A DNA stretch of 33,190 nt. It comes from a virus. Below the pieces are notes generated by a model. That model ran no database searches. It was not told where the DNA came from and saw only the letters and a list, made by a program, of their open reading frames with translations. Every line of letters begins with the position of its first letter. The first letter of the stretch is position 1. Positions 1 through 7,238 of the stretch are shown here, one piece after another. The stretch lies in the IMG/VR virus record IMGVR_UViG_3300036716_000782, positions 1 through 33,190 of that record. One strand, 5' to 3'. The translations under genes and the position numbers were made by a program.

Positions 1-65
1 TTTTCTTTATCGTCCCACGTAAGTTTTTTACCTACTTTATGAAGATATGTTGGGTCTAGTCTCAT
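1..65 (-). CDS. Partial hypothetical protein, N-terminal 21 codons
   Basis: Only the first 21 codons lie inside the window; the gene runs off the left edge. Its ATG overlaps the stop codon of the dnaJ-like gene in an ATGA arrangement, which suggests translational coupling and one transcript. The visible residues begin MRLDPTYLHKVGKK and are basic. I do not recognise the product. Confidence 0.6.
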   Translation of the reverse strand, partial: MRLDPTYLHKVGKKLTWDDKE

Positions 66-889
66 TTATTGTTCTTCCATTTAATTATAGCACGTTTTTG
101 TTCATCTGTCAAATTTTTAGGTATATTAATATGTAGTCTAACAAACAAGTCCCCACCATTTAATCCGTATCCAGGTATACGTTGTATTGACTGGTGTTGT
201 GTGCCTTCTTTGATTGATATTTTTAAAACCCTATCATCGATATGTGTGTATTCAGTTGTACCTCCAATAATCGCTTCCCATACACTAATTTCATGTTCAG
301 CGACAAATTTTCCTCCTTCTATACTATACTTATTATCTCTTTGGATTAGAATGGTGATTATTAAGTCTCCTGGAGTACCCATTTGACTAGGTGGTAAACC
401 ATGTTCAGCATAACGTATTTTAGTTCCGTTACTAACAAAAGGAGGAGTTTTAACACTCAATGTTTTTCCGTTTACTTGTACGAAATGTTCATGCCCATGC
501 CACATTTGGTGAAAAGTTATTGGCAGGTTCATGGCTATATCTCTGCCTTTTCTGTGTGTTTCTCTATATTTTATATCAGGATGAGGGCCAGCAAACCCCT
601 TACCAAACATTTCTCCAATATTGCCAAAACCGGACAATATATCGTGTAAATCGTCTTGCGACATTCCACCAGTACTAGTCCATGTAAAGTTTCCATCGCC
701 AAATGGATTTTGCCCAGTATCGCCTTTAGTAATTCTAGTGTATGCTTCAGATATTTCTTTCATCTTGGTTTCACTACCACCTTCTCGGTCAGGGTGGTGC
801 TTCATAGCCAGTTTTTTATAGGCTTTTTTTACTGTTTTTTCATCTGCATCGGGGGATACACCTAAAATTGTGTACGGATCTTGATTCAT
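62..889 (-). CDS. DnaJ/CbpA-like co-chaperone
   Basis: This is a J-domain protein expected to stimulate the ATPase of host DnaK and hand it client proteins in the cytoplasm. Residues 4-59 form a J domain with the diagnostic HPD at 32-34. A short Gly/Phe-rich linker (about 60-100) follows, then a C-terminal substrate-binding region (about 110-260) resembling the DnaJ/CbpA beta-sandwich domains. The Cys-rich zinc finger of full DnaJ is absent, so the build is CbpA-like, and 275 residues is near that family's length. A consensus sigma70 promoter ends six bases before the ATG and no Shine-Dalgarno is present, so the mRNA is probably leaderless. With the GroES-like gene at 20785-21213 it suggests the phage supplements host chaperones. 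Confidence 0.93.
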   Translation of the reverse strand: MNQDPYTILGVSPDADEKTVKKAYKKLAMKHHPDREGGSETKMKEISEAYTRITKGDTGQNPFGDGNFTWTSTGGMSQDDLHDILSGFGNIGEMFGKGFAGPHPDIKYRETHRKGRDIAMNLPITFHQMWHGHEHFVQVNGKTLSVKTPPFVSNGTKIRYAEHGLPPSQMGTPGDLIITILIQRDNKYSIEGGKFVAEHEISVWEAIIGGTTEYTHIDDRVLKISIKEGTQHQSIQRIPGYGLNGGDLFVRLHINIPKNLTDEQKRAIIKWKNNK

Positions 890-895
890 GTGTAT

Positions 896-924
896 ATTAT
901 AACGGATTTTTGACTAAATGTCAA
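896..924 (-). promoter_or_regulatory. Consensus sigma70 promoter for dnaJ-like gene
   Basis: On the minus strand TTGACA (919-924) and TATAAT (896-901) are separated by exactly 17 bases. Both hexamers are perfect matches. Six bases separate the -10 box from the ATG at 889, so transcription should begin at or next to the start codon. The -35 box lies just after the stop of the upstream gene. Confidence 0.88.
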
Positions 925-925
925 G

Positions 926-1225
926 TTACTTTTTTTTGCCGCCTGAACCAACATATAAACCAAACCAAGCCGCACCAGCACCAACAACTATTGATACTAA
1001 TCCGCTTTGTTCGAAGTTAGGTGTTTCAAGAGCCATAAACCAAACAACAACTTTATAAAGTAAAATGATATATGTAGTGATGAATATTCTTGGAAAAATT
1101 CTCCAACTATCTATTGCTCTTGCTAGGTCTATTACTGCTTTGTATTTGGTTTGAGAACTATCTACAACACTTGTATCTACTTCAAGTTCAATGTTTACTT
1201 TTTTCTTTGTGACATCTTCAGCCAT
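926..1225 (-). CDS. Small membrane protein, two predicted helices
   Basis: This 99-residue protein is not recognised. It has a polar N-terminal half (about 1-42), a hydrophobic segment around 46-65, a second around 77-94, and a Gly/Lys-rich C-terminus. Its start overlaps the stop of the MscS-like gene (TAATG). It is one of several small membrane genes between the spanins and dnaJ, so a holin role is possible on position and topology only. Confidence 0.75.
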   Translation of the reverse strand: MAEDVTKKKVNIELEVDTSVVDSSQTKYKAVIDLARAIDSWRIFPRIFITTYIILLYKVVVWFMALETPNFEQSGLVSIVVGAGAAWFGLYVGSGGKKK

Positions 1226-1662
1226 TATTTTTTCCTCTTCTTAAGATCTTTAATATCGTTCGCATTGGTTTCAATTCGCTGATTTTGTGCTTCGTCTAGA
1301 AGTTGCTTAATGCGTCTACCCTTGTCACCTTTGCTATCTAGATGTAATTCAGCATTGACTATTTTTTCTAATTTTAAGTAAGGAATTCTATTATTTGGAA
1401 CATAACGCCAAGTATAACCTTTGTCGCTGTATACACCAAACACACTTTCTCTTAATCCAATTTTAACTATAATAGCATCTTGTCCGTCTAACACAACACT
1501 ATCACCTTCGTTAAAAGCAGGATTGAATTTTAATTTTAGACCTTGCATCAAGTTAATAGCAAAATCTTTAAACCAAAACGCCACAACTATTGATATTAGT
1601 ATAGCAATCCAAGGACCTATTATATCTGTTACACTTACTCCAAGTTGATCAAAAGCATCCAT
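1225..1662 (-). CDS. MscS-like mini-protein (one helix plus beta domain)
   Basis: An N-terminal transmembrane helix (about 17-36) is followed by a segment (about 45-105) that reads like the cytoplasmic beta domain of MscS mechanosensitive channels: F-x2-GD-x-V, then a VKIGLR turn, then W-R-YVPNNRI, matching the family's F..GD.V / I..RST / IPN pattern. The C-terminus (about 110-145) is charged and probably helical. MscS proteins are normally 280 residues or more with three helices and an alpha/beta cage; here most pore helices and the cage are missing. It could still oligomerise, or modulate host channels during lysis or osmotic stress. The domain assignment is from motif reading. Confidence 0.6.
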   Translation of the reverse strand: MDAFDQLGVSVTDIIGPWIAILISIVVAFWFKDFAINLMQGLKLKFNPAFNEGDSVVLDGQDAIIVKIGLRESVFGVYSDKGYTWRYVPNNRIPYLKLEKIVNAELHLDSKGDKGRRIKQLLDEAQNQRIETNANDIKDLKKRKK

Positions 1663-1664
1663 TG

Positions 1665-1907
1665 TTATTTCTCCAGTACTTTAAGGCGTTTGTCCATTTC
1701 CGCTAGACTTTCTGATAAAGCCGGAAATTTTTTCATTTGCTTTTCTTCATCTGTGAGAAGTTTAACATGGTAACGTTTAGCCGCCCAGTTGTATAAACTA
1801 TCTATCTTATTGTAAAACCAAACGCCTAGTTTAGTATCTCGAAACCACGTTGCTGTAGCATTTCCTATAATTGCTCCAGCACATATTTTTATTAGCCAAA
1901 ACCACAT
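1665..1907 (-). CDS. Small membrane protein with coiled-coil tail
   Basis: This 80-residue protein has one N-terminal hydrophobic segment (about 3-22), a basic aromatic middle and a C-terminal stretch (about 55-80) with heptad-like spacing ending in KRLKVLEK. A good ribosome site (AAAGGAG) precedes the ATG, and a late-promoter-like box lies at 1930-1937. It sits directly downstream of the spanin pair, so it is a possible holin or lysis accessory. I do not recognise the family. Confidence 0.75.
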   Translation of the reverse strand: MWFWLIKICAGAIIGNATATWFRDTKLGVWFYNKIDSLYNWAAKRYHVKLLTDEEKQMKKFPALSESLAEMDKRLKVLEK

Positions 1908-1929
1908 AATTGATTTTCTCCTTTATTAC

Positions 1930-1937
1930 TATTTAGT
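1930..1937 (-). promoter_or_regulatory. Possible T4-late-type box ACTAAATA
   Basis: The minus-strand octamer resembles the T4 late motif TATAAATA with two differences and lies 22 bases before the ATG at 1907, ahead of a clear AAAGGAG site. In AT-rich DNA such boxes also arise by chance. Confidence 0.35.
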
Positions 1938-1954
1938 AAGAATTATATGGTGTT

Positions 1955-2380
1955 TTATTTAAGTTCCCACCATTTTTTATCAGCGTTGGCTTTGTCGGCT
2001 TCTTCTTTTTCAGCGTTTGCGTCGTCAATGGCCTTTTCGGCATCTTCATAGTATTCTTTGTAAGCACCTATGATTGCTTTTTGTTGTTGAATTAGTGTCA
2101 TTATATCCGATAAGTTTAATGCTAGTTGTTCGTACCCGTCATCAGTTAGTCCAAACAGGACTATATCTTTTTTGTCGTCTGCTATACGTTTCCAAACAGT
2201 TTCCACATTTTCTTCGTTAATAACAAACCATTCAACATCTTGTAAATTCAATGTATCAGCGGCAGGTAAAACTAATGCCGGTTTTTCTATTGGTGTTGTT
2301 GTTATTTCTAATTGTTTTGTTGTACTACATCCTGCTAAAAGCAAGACACTAATCATTGATACCGCTATTAATTCGTTCAT
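1955..2380 (-). CDS. Outer-membrane lipoprotein spanin (Rz1-like)
   Basis: From the chosen ATG the protein starts with a short lipoprotein signal peptide ending in the lipobox LLAGC (lipidated Cys about residue 18). A periplasmic region follows, with an acidic, helix-prone C-terminal half rich in Glu, Ala and Asp. An earlier in-frame ATG at 2398 exists, but 2380 gives an ATGA overlap with the preceding gene, the common arrangement. It follows a single-helix coiled-coil protein, as in two-component spanins where an inner-membrane and an outer-membrane subunit fuse the two membranes at lysis. At 141 residues it is longer than lambda Rz1. Confidence 0.72.
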   Translation of the reverse strand: MNELIAVSMISVLLLAGCSTTKQLEITTTPIEKPALVLPAADTLNLQDVEWFVINEENVETVWKRIADDKKDIVLFGLTDDGYEQLALNLSDIMTLIQQQKAIIGAYKEYYEDAEKAIDDANAEKEEADKANADKKWWELK

Positions 2381-2874
2381 AAGTTTTTCTTTCTCCATGC
2401 TTCAGATTGTATGCTAGGATCAAAGTTAGGGTTTGCTATTTCATAACATTCCGGATTGATTTCGCTAGGCTTTGTTGCTGAGATCTCTGATTCTAATAGA
2501 GGTGAACCGCTAATTATTTCAGCACACCTTAGAACATTATCAGATCCAGCATTTAAAACCTTCTCTGTGTATGTATCTTTAGCAATACCCAAGACACCTA
2601 TATCGTGTCTGCTTAACTTATTTTGTAATCTTTTATTTGAGGCTTCTATTACCGCAAACTTGGCATTAACTTTTTCATTTTCTTCTGCCATCTTTTTATA
2701 TGATGCTTCCATAGCCTCCTTGGCCGCTTCTGCTTCTTGTACTGCCAGTGTTGCTTTTGCCTCATTGGCAACGAGAGTAGCCATACGTTCTTGTGTGTCA
2801 TTGTAATACCAATAACCTACTCCACCCATGGCTCCCATAAGGACCATCATAATTAATGCTAATTTTAATCCCAT
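2377..2874 (-). CDS. Inner-membrane spanin (Rz-like)
   Basis: The protein has an N-terminal signal-anchor helix (about 3-24), a long Ala/Glu/Lys-rich coiled coil (about 25-88) and a C-terminal domain with the stretch LSRHD...L..AK...TEKVLNAGSDNVLRC, a pattern I associate with Rz-like spanins of T4-like marine phages. It would span the periplasm from the inner membrane and pair with the lipoprotein encoded next to it. The gene begins four bases after the endolysin stop, completing an endolysin/i-spanin/o-spanin order. The spanin assignment rests on topology, context and that C-terminal motif. Confidence 0.75.
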   Translation of the reverse strand: MGLKLALIMMVLMGAMGGVGYWYYNDTQERMATLVANEAKATLAVQEAEAAKEAMEASYKKMAEENEKVNAKFAVIEASNKRLQNKLSRHDIGVLGIAKDTYTEKVLNAGSDNVLRCAEIISGSPLLESEISATKPSEINPECYEIANPNFDPSIQSEAWRKKNL

Positions 2875-2878
2875 AATT

Positions 2879-3715
2879 TTATCCCAGTAATTTTCCTAAA
2901 GATTTTGGTCCCATAATACCATCTGGTGTTAAGCCGTTACTTTGTTGCCAACGTTTAACATAGTTTTCTGTACCAGGACCAAAGTCACCATCTGCTGGTA
3001 AAATATTTAGTGCCCTTTGTACTTCTATAACTGTTTGTCCTTTGGAACCTCGTTTAACTGTTTCGTAACTTTTCTTAGGAACGTAATGCCCGCCGAACAC
3101 TTCTAGAGCGTGTTCATAATGTTTCTTGCGGTCTTCTAATCCTATAGTTCCACCATTAATTCTTTTTGTCATACCAACTATATCTTGATCGTCGGCATAC
3201 TTATTTAACTTATTTGTGCTCCAAAACCAACAAGCACTTTCTAAAGCACCTTTTTTGGTTTCTAAATAATTTACTACTTCAGTTATTGATTTATCAATTG
3301 ACTTACTGAATCTAGTATAGTTACTTCTACCCGTTAGTTGTATTACACCACGTCCACGGAATCTATATCCATCTCCTGACGCTGTGTCTCCGTTGTCCAT
3401 CCTATTAGCATAGATAACGTTAGCAATTTTTTCAGGATGCCTATGATACTCTGTAGCATCTCTACCTGCATTTTTAAAATACTTAGGAAATACTCTGTTA
3501 AGAGCATCCGAACTGTAGTTTAAGTTTTCTTTTAGTACTGTGAACTGTAAACTTTCATGCCCACATTGTGCTAAAAATCCTGCTACTCTATTTTCAGTAT
3601 TGATATCATACTTTGGTAACAAGGTTTTCATTATGTCGTACCATTCAGATACTTCTTTGTTTTTAGTTAAGATATTTGACAGTTGGTCTTGGGTAAAATC
3701 AAATTTAAAACTCAT
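2879..3715 (-). CDS. Endolysin, GH19 family with peptidoglycan-binding domain
   Basis: Residues 1-200 match glycoside hydrolase family 19 lysozyme/chitinase-like endolysins: a FLAQCGHES block (candidate catalytic Glu54), the following KENLNYSS block (Glu63), then FRGRGVIQLTGRSNY, and TKRINGG near 185. Residues about 215-278 form a PG_binding_1-type domain (GSKGQTVIEVQRAL ... DGDFGPGT ... DGIMGPKS). It should cut the peptidoglycan glycan strand at the end of infection. No signal peptide is visible, so it needs a holin, probably one of the small membrane genes nearby. A weak TATAAGTA box lies upstream. Confidence 0.93.
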   Translation of the reverse strand: MSFKFDFTQDQLSNILTKNKEVSEWYDIMKTLLPKYDINTENRVAGFLAQCGHESLQFTVLKENLNYSSDALNRVFPKYFKNAGRDATEYHRHPEKIANVIYANRMDNGDTASGDGYRFRGRGVIQLTGRSNYTRFSKSIDKSITEVVNYLETKKGALESACWFWSTNKLNKYADDQDIVGMTKRINGGTIGLEDRKKHYEHALEVFGGHYVPKKSYETVKRGSKGQTVIEVQRALNILPADGDFGPGTENYVKRWQQSNGLTPDGIMGPKSLGKLLG

Positions 3716-3750
3716 TGAATAAATCCTTTCGTATGCTTTACATACTTATA

Positions 3751-3777
3751 GAAAGCAATTATATATTAATTGCTTTC
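3751..3777 (-). terminator. Hairpin overlapping a stop codon, possible terminator
   Basis: A perfect 11-base inverted repeat (3751-3761 with 3767-3777) surrounds a five-base loop. It overlaps the stop codon of the 3759-4217 gene and precedes the endolysin gene. The stem is AT-rich and there is no real U-tract, so it may be a weak terminator or an RNA-processing or stability hairpin. Confidence 0.4.
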
Positions 3778-4217
3778 TTGATATTGTCTATTAGTTTTGA
3801 GTCGGTTAAAAAATTATTGTAAGATTCAGAAGAGTTAGGTATTTCTTCTAGTGTTTCTTCTGTAACGTCTTTGCTTAAAGAACTTTTACTATATCGCATT
3901 TTCCATTCTTCAAGGTCAGCAATTTTACTTACTTCTGTAAGCATAAATCCTATGTTTTCTCTAACTGCATTGTTTCGTTCCATTTCAACAAATACCATAT
4001 ATTTGCCGTGTCTGTTAGTACCAGGTGATACAGCGGCATCTAGTACCCATTCGTATCCTGACTCTAAAAAGTTAACTAGGTCTTGCCCTGCTTCTCTGCT
4101 TTCAACTTGAAAGTTAACAACACATACATCTTCGTCTGTGCCCATTTTTGCTTTGTAACGATCTATTTCAACGTGATCGCTAATTGTCATTCTAAGGTCG
4201 CCGTGTTTAAGTCCCAT
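3759..4217 (-). CDS. Hypothetical protein, 152 aa
   Basis: I do not recognise this protein. It is soluble and mixed alpha/beta by eye, with a KYMVFVEMER strand in the middle and a Ser/Glu-rich linker before a short C-terminal helix. Its start shares one base with the stop of the upstream gene (TAATG), so the pair 4753 to 3759 is probably translated together under a late-type promoter. A structural or assembly role is possible from the promoter type only. Confidence 0.8.
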   Translation of the reverse strand: MGLKHGDLRMTISDHVEIDRYKAKMGTDEDVCVVNFQVESREAGQDLVNFLESGYEWVLDAAVSPGTNRHGKYMVFVEMERNNAVRENIGFMLTEVSKIADLEEWKMRYSKSSLSKDVTEETLEEIPNSSESYNNFLTDSKLIDNIKKAINI

Positions 4218-4753
4218 TATAAATCTAACTCCGGTGTTTCTTCAGGAGTAATAATATCTGTGTCAGTTACTCCGGTTTCTTGTTGTGCTGTAACATCTTC
4301 CATTTCGTAAGTATCACCTTCTATTTCAACACTTCCTCTGTATATTTCAGATATTAATTGTTTAGGCAAAGTGATTTCTACTATCCAAACTTTTTCTGAA
4401 ACCATTTTAGGATACCTAGTACCAGGAGCCATTTGCTCCATTCTTTCAGCATGGTCTGGTGAGATGTCTGCTGGCGTTTCTAATACATCTCTTCTGTATT
4501 TAATATTAGCACCGTAATCTAAAAGCCTTCTACCGCCATCTGGGTCTGGCATTTGTTTTTCAGGCCACATAAATGAAGCCGTTACCCAATGGCGTTCAGT
4601 AACAGGTCCTAGGACTAATTCACCTTCCATCCAGTTTTTATAACTGTAAAGATGAACAGCATCTAGTACTCGTTCAAAATCAACCAGTGTTTCTGTAAAA
4701 CTATCTGAGTTGTATAAACTCTTTAGTGTTTCTGCTATTTCAAATGCTTTCAT
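4217..4753 (-). CDS. Hypothetical protein, 178 aa
   Basis: No family is recognised. The protein is soluble, has several Trp/Tyr-rich strands (for example KNWMEGELVLGPV and WIVEITLPKQL) and ends in an acidic Thr/Glu/Asp-rich tail. It is the first gene of a two-gene minus-strand unit with a T4-late-type box 32 bases upstream, back to back with phoH on the other strand. Confidence 0.8.
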   Translation of the reverse strand: MKAFEIAETLKSLYNSDSFTETLVDFERVLDAVHLYSYKNWMEGELVLGPVTERHWVTASFMWPEKQMPDPDGGRRLLDYGANIKYRRDVLETPADISPDHAERMEQMAPGTRYPKMVSEKVWIVEITLPKQLISEIYRGSVEIEGDTYEMEDVTAQQETGVTDTDIITPEETPELDL

Positions 4754-4784
4754 TATTTAAATCCGTAATATTGTGTGCTCATTG

Positions 4785-4792
4785 TATTTATG
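4785..4792 (-). promoter_or_regulatory. T4-late-type promoter box CATAAATA
   Basis: The minus strand reads CATAAATACA, seven of eight bases of the T4 late consensus TATAAATA, placed to give a leader of about 25 bases before the ATG at 4753. The trailing C is shared with the boxes before other genes in this window. Confidence 0.6.
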
Positions 4793-4839
4793 TTTAAAAA
4801 CCAGAATATTATATAAGTTATGGCTTTTTACACTAAGAT

Positions 4840-4847
4840 CTTAAATA
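4840..4847 (+). promoter_or_regulatory. Possible late-type box upstream of phoH
   Basis: CTTAAATAC on the plus strand shares the TAAATAC core with other candidate late boxes here. It would give a leader of roughly 75 bases before phoH. No consensus sigma70 promoter was found in this divergent gap (4754-4926). Confidence 0.35.
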
Positions 4848-4926
4848 CTTATAGTGGTTTATCGATATCCACTTCGAGAATGAATAGGATATTTTGCCAC
4901 TGAGACATTGTTTTATAGGAGGCACT

Positions 4927-5655
4927 ATGTCAAAGAAAAATAAAAGACACAAGCATAATCATAATCTTGCTTATGCAGATAACACATTACATTTTGACAA
5001 CATTCGTCAGAAACCACCACAAATGATACCGCGATCTTTAGCACAAGAGCATTACATTGATATCTTAACAGATACCGATTGCCCTATTGCTATAACTAGC
5101 GGACCAGCAGGCACAGGAAAAACGTACTTGGCTATGTTAGCGGCTATTAGAGCTCTACGAACAAGCCAATGTGATAAATTAGTTTTAACTAGACCTGCCG
5201 TTGGTGTAGATGATGAACGTCATGGTTTTTTACCTGGTGATTTAAACGCCAAGATGGAACCATGGACAAGGCCCCTCTTCGACGTGTTGAAGGAATACTA
5301 CGGTACAAAAGAAATAACTAGAATGCTAGAAGAAGAAATTTTGGAGATCAGTCCACTAGCATTTATGCGAGGTCGAACTTTCAAAAAATCGTGGATCATA
5401 GCAGATGAAATGCAAAATGCCACCCCAAGTCAGATAAAAATGTTACTCACCCGCTTAGGAGAAGGATCTAAAATTGTAGTGACCGGCGACGTCAAGCAGG
5501 CAGATAGAAACAACTCAAATAATGGATTATTGAATTTTGATACTATCACAGATGGTAAAGAGATGAAATATATTAGAACTTGTCGGTTTACTAATAAAGA
5601 TATAGAAAGACATCCGGCTGTTGCGGAGGTATTAGCATTATATGGCGATAATTAA
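4927..5655 (+). CDS. phoH: PhoH-like ATPase
   Basis: This cytoplasmic P-loop ATPase belongs to the PhoH family, very common in marine phages and of debated function (RNA metabolism or phosphate-stress response have been proposed). The Walker A motif GPAGTGKT lies at 59-66, and the Walker B-like segment WIIADEMQN is followed by TGDVKQ, both typical of the family. The ATG at 4927 is chosen because AGGAGG lies four bases before it; an earlier in-frame ATG at 4894 has no such site. The N-terminus is a basic, His-rich tail. The 242-residue length fits phage PhoH. Confidence 0.94.
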   Translation: MSKKNKRHKHNHNLAYADNTLHFDNIRQKPPQMIPRSLAQEHYIDILTDTDCPIAITSGPAGTGKTYLAMLAAIRALRTSQCDKLVLTRPAVGVDDERHGFLPGDLNAKMEPWTRPLFDVLKEYYGTKEITRMLEEEILEISPLAFMRGRTFKKSWIIADEMQNATPSQIKMLLTRLGEGSKIVVTGDVKQADRNNSNNGLLNFDTITDGKEMKYIRTCRFTNKDIERHPAVAEVLALYGDN

Positions 5656-5667
5656 CAAATAACAAAA

Positions 5668-5715
5668 TCCAGGAAAAACTACCCATATAACCTGTGGATA
5701 ATAGTTTTTCCTGGA
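5668..5715 (+). terminator. Long hairpin after phoH, candidate terminator or RNA structure
   Basis: A perfect 14-base inverted repeat (5668-5681 with 5702-5715) encloses a 20-base loop. The right arm contains a run of five T. It lies 13 bases after the phoH stop. The long loop and missing downstream T-tract are atypical for an intrinsic terminator. Confidence 0.5.
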
Positions 5716-5734
5716 GATATTACAAATCAAAACC

Positions 5735-5758
5735 ATGGTTTTTGGCGTCAAAAACCAT
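5735..5758 (+). other. Perfect 10-bp hairpin with GCGT tetraloop
   Basis: The arms 5735-5744 and 5749-5758 are fully complementary around a four-base loop. It lies 20 bases after the previous hairpin. A third, six-base-pair hairpin (5803-5808 with 5816-5821) sits just before the next gene's ribosome site. The 186-base gap therefore appears structured throughout. Confidence 0.5.
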
Positions 5759-5841
5759 TTCAGATGTTATAACTATCGATTGGATTACCAGTAAATATTA
5801 GAGCTGATTAACTATATCAGCGAAACTAAAGGAGATCCAAT

Positions 5842-6075
5842 ATGGACATTATGACAAAAATAAAAGGTTGGGCATCGTCTCTAGCCGACACAGGTGTAAG
5901 CCTGATCGCTTTAGGCATTGTGCTTGAAGTTCTTTTTAGTGGGCAAAATATTCCATTCTGGCCAAACATTTCTGTAATAGGTAATGTACAGTCAATTCTA
6001 GCAGGTTTCTCAGAGCAAGGTTTACTTGGTTTGGTTGCTGTGTGGATTTTATATAACTTATACAACGCAAAATAA
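5842..6075 (+). CDS. Small two-helix membrane protein
   Basis: This 77-residue protein has an amphipathic start, a hydrophobic helix (about 18-34), a short polar turn rich in Pro and Trp, and a second helix (about 55-72). A strong ribosome site (AAAGGAG) precedes the ATG. The family is not recognised; holin or membrane-remodelling roles are possible. It follows phoH after a structured gap and precedes another tiny membrane gene. Confidence 0.85.
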   Translation: MDIMTKIKGWASSLADTGVSLIALGIVLEVLFSGQNIPFWPNISVIGNVQSILAGFSEQGLLGLVAVWILYNLYNAK

Positions 6076-6159
6076 ACGTATATGTTATTAGAGAATGAAT
6101 CGTTCAAAATGAGTGGATATCAACTTGTTCACTCAGATTTACTCAGAAGAGGAAATTAA

Positions 6160-6267
6160 ATGATGAAAAATAAATGGATATGGGGAGGAATCGTACTTGT
6201 GGTAGCAGTAGTGTTATGGCAACTGGGAATTTTCACTCCTTCACCTGCAGAAGTAACTTCAGGTTAA
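6160..6267 (+). CDS. 35-aa single-helix membrane peptide
   Basis: The start has two consecutive ATG codons and is preceded by AGAGGAAA, a good ribosome site. The product has a short basic start, one hydrophobic helix (about 8-24) and a Pro/Thr/Ser tail. It lies between the two-helix protein and a terminator, so it is probably the last gene of the phoH unit. Function unknown. Confidence 0.65.
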   Translation: MMKNKWIWGGIVLVVAVVLWQLGIFTPSPAEVTSG

Positions 6268-6295
6268 TCAATAAGAATTATAGACGTTAAATGGG

Positions 6296-6327
6296 AAAGA
6301 GCATTACTAAGTTAATGCTCTTTTTTT
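6296..6327 (+). terminator. Intrinsic terminator after the phoH unit
   Basis: An 11-base-pair stem (6296-6306 with 6313-6323) and six-base loop run directly into a T-tract (6321-6327). It lies between convergent genes and probably ends plus-strand transcription; it could also act weakly in the other direction. Confidence 0.85.
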
Positions 6328-6334
6328 ATGACTG

Positions 6335-6946
6335 TTATCCCAACTTGCGAATTTCTATTACATTACTACTTGTGCCAGTAATAATTTCGTATACATCTTT
6401 CCAGTTTTTTGCTACAGGATAACCGTGTTCAACATTCATGTTGTGACCGTGTTCCATTACAATAGGTTTCAGTCCTGCTTTATCTCCAGCAATAGCATTT
6501 TCTACTTTATCTTCAATCCACCACATTTTACTGTTCTTGTATACTGATAGTGCTTCGTCTTTATCAGCACCTGTTCCTAAACAAGTAACTTCTGTAAACA
6601 CACCTTCGCCAAATAGTTTATCTAAGCATAGTACACGAAGTTTTTTAGCATGATAGTTGGTAGACATACTAGTAATAGCATGAAAAGTATACCCTTCATC
6701 AGCCATTTTAGTTACCCATTCAACTGCATCACGTAACGGAGGTATAAACCCCATAGCGGCACTTTCATTGAAAGTTTTAATAAGTTTTTTGACTTGTTGG
6801 CGTTCAATGCCGTAACGTATTTCCATACCGTATACGAATTCTTCGCCTTCTTGCTTCTTAAAGCCGTGTTCGGTCATATAGATATCAAAAGCATACTCCC
6901 AATTCAGTAATACACCGTCTACATCTGTCAATATTGTCTTTTTCAA
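6335..6946 (-). CDS. HAD-family phosphatase, possible deoxyribonucleotidase
   Basis: Residues 8-12 carry the HAD catalytic motif DVDGV (nucleophile Asp8, acid/base Asp10). An ITS segment follows mid-protein and an ED pair appears in WWIEDKVENAI, the family's acidic motif IV. The size and cap region resemble 5'(3')-deoxyribonucleotidase-like HAD proteins of phages, but the substrate is not visible. The start codon is TTG, preceded by AAGGA; no in-frame ATG is suitably placed. A consensus sigma70 promoter lies upstream and the gene stands alone between two plus-strand units, so it is probably expressed early. Confidence 0.85.
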   Translation of the reverse strand: MKKTILTDVDGVLLNWEYAFDIYMTEHGFKKQEGEEFVYGMEIRYGIERQQVKKLIKTFNESAAMGFIPPLRDAVEWVTKMADEGYTFHAITSMSTNYHAKKLRVLCLDKLFGEGVFTEVTCLGTGADKDEALSVYKNSKMWWIEDKVENAIAGDKAGLKPIVMEHGHNMNVEHGYPVAKNWKDVYEIITGTSSNVIEIRKLG

Positions 6947-6978
6947 TGGAATGTCCTTATTGTGTGAATTATAGTATA

Positions 6979-7007
6979 ATTATACACTCATTTTGGTCGT
7001 TTGTCAA
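6979..7007 (-). promoter_or_regulatory. Consensus sigma70 promoter for the HAD gene
   Basis: TTGACA (7002-7007) and TATAAT (6979-6984) on the minus strand have a 17-base spacer. The spacer shares a CCAAAA..GAG element with the promoter at 16322-16350. Confidence 0.88.
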
Positions 7008-7044
7008 CCGGTTTTTTCATTAACAACTCAGTTATATAAGCATA

Positions 7045-7076
7045 TTTTATTTGTTAAATACTACTAACAAATAAAA
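7045..7076. other. Perfect 12-bp inverted repeat, AT-rich
   Basis: Arms 7045-7056 and 7065-7076 are complementary around an eight-base loop. A TAAATA late-like box (7053-7060) runs from the end of the left arm into the loop. It is placed ahead of the plus-strand cassette and could be an operator, a transcript hairpin or part of its promoter. The rest of the gap 6947-7238 holds the HAD promoter and no convincing gene. Confidence 0.4.
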
Positions 7077-7238
7077 AAAGGTTATTTTAATGATAGATCT
7101 AATTCGAAAATATATGTTCAATAATTGGCGTAGTAAGCCTAACATACCTTTTTATTTTATCACACCAACTAGAGGTGTAATACAGAATCTAGGCCTAAGT
7201 AGAACCAATGGCTTTAACCAACAAAGGAAAATACAATT

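Noticed and set aside
6076-6159. Possible glutamine (glnA/downstream-peptide) riboswitch, because of an ATCGTTCA segment
   Set aside because: The matching conserved GGAAGTAGG-type segment is missing. Only a six-base-pair hairpin (6110-6115 with 6130-6135) is visible.
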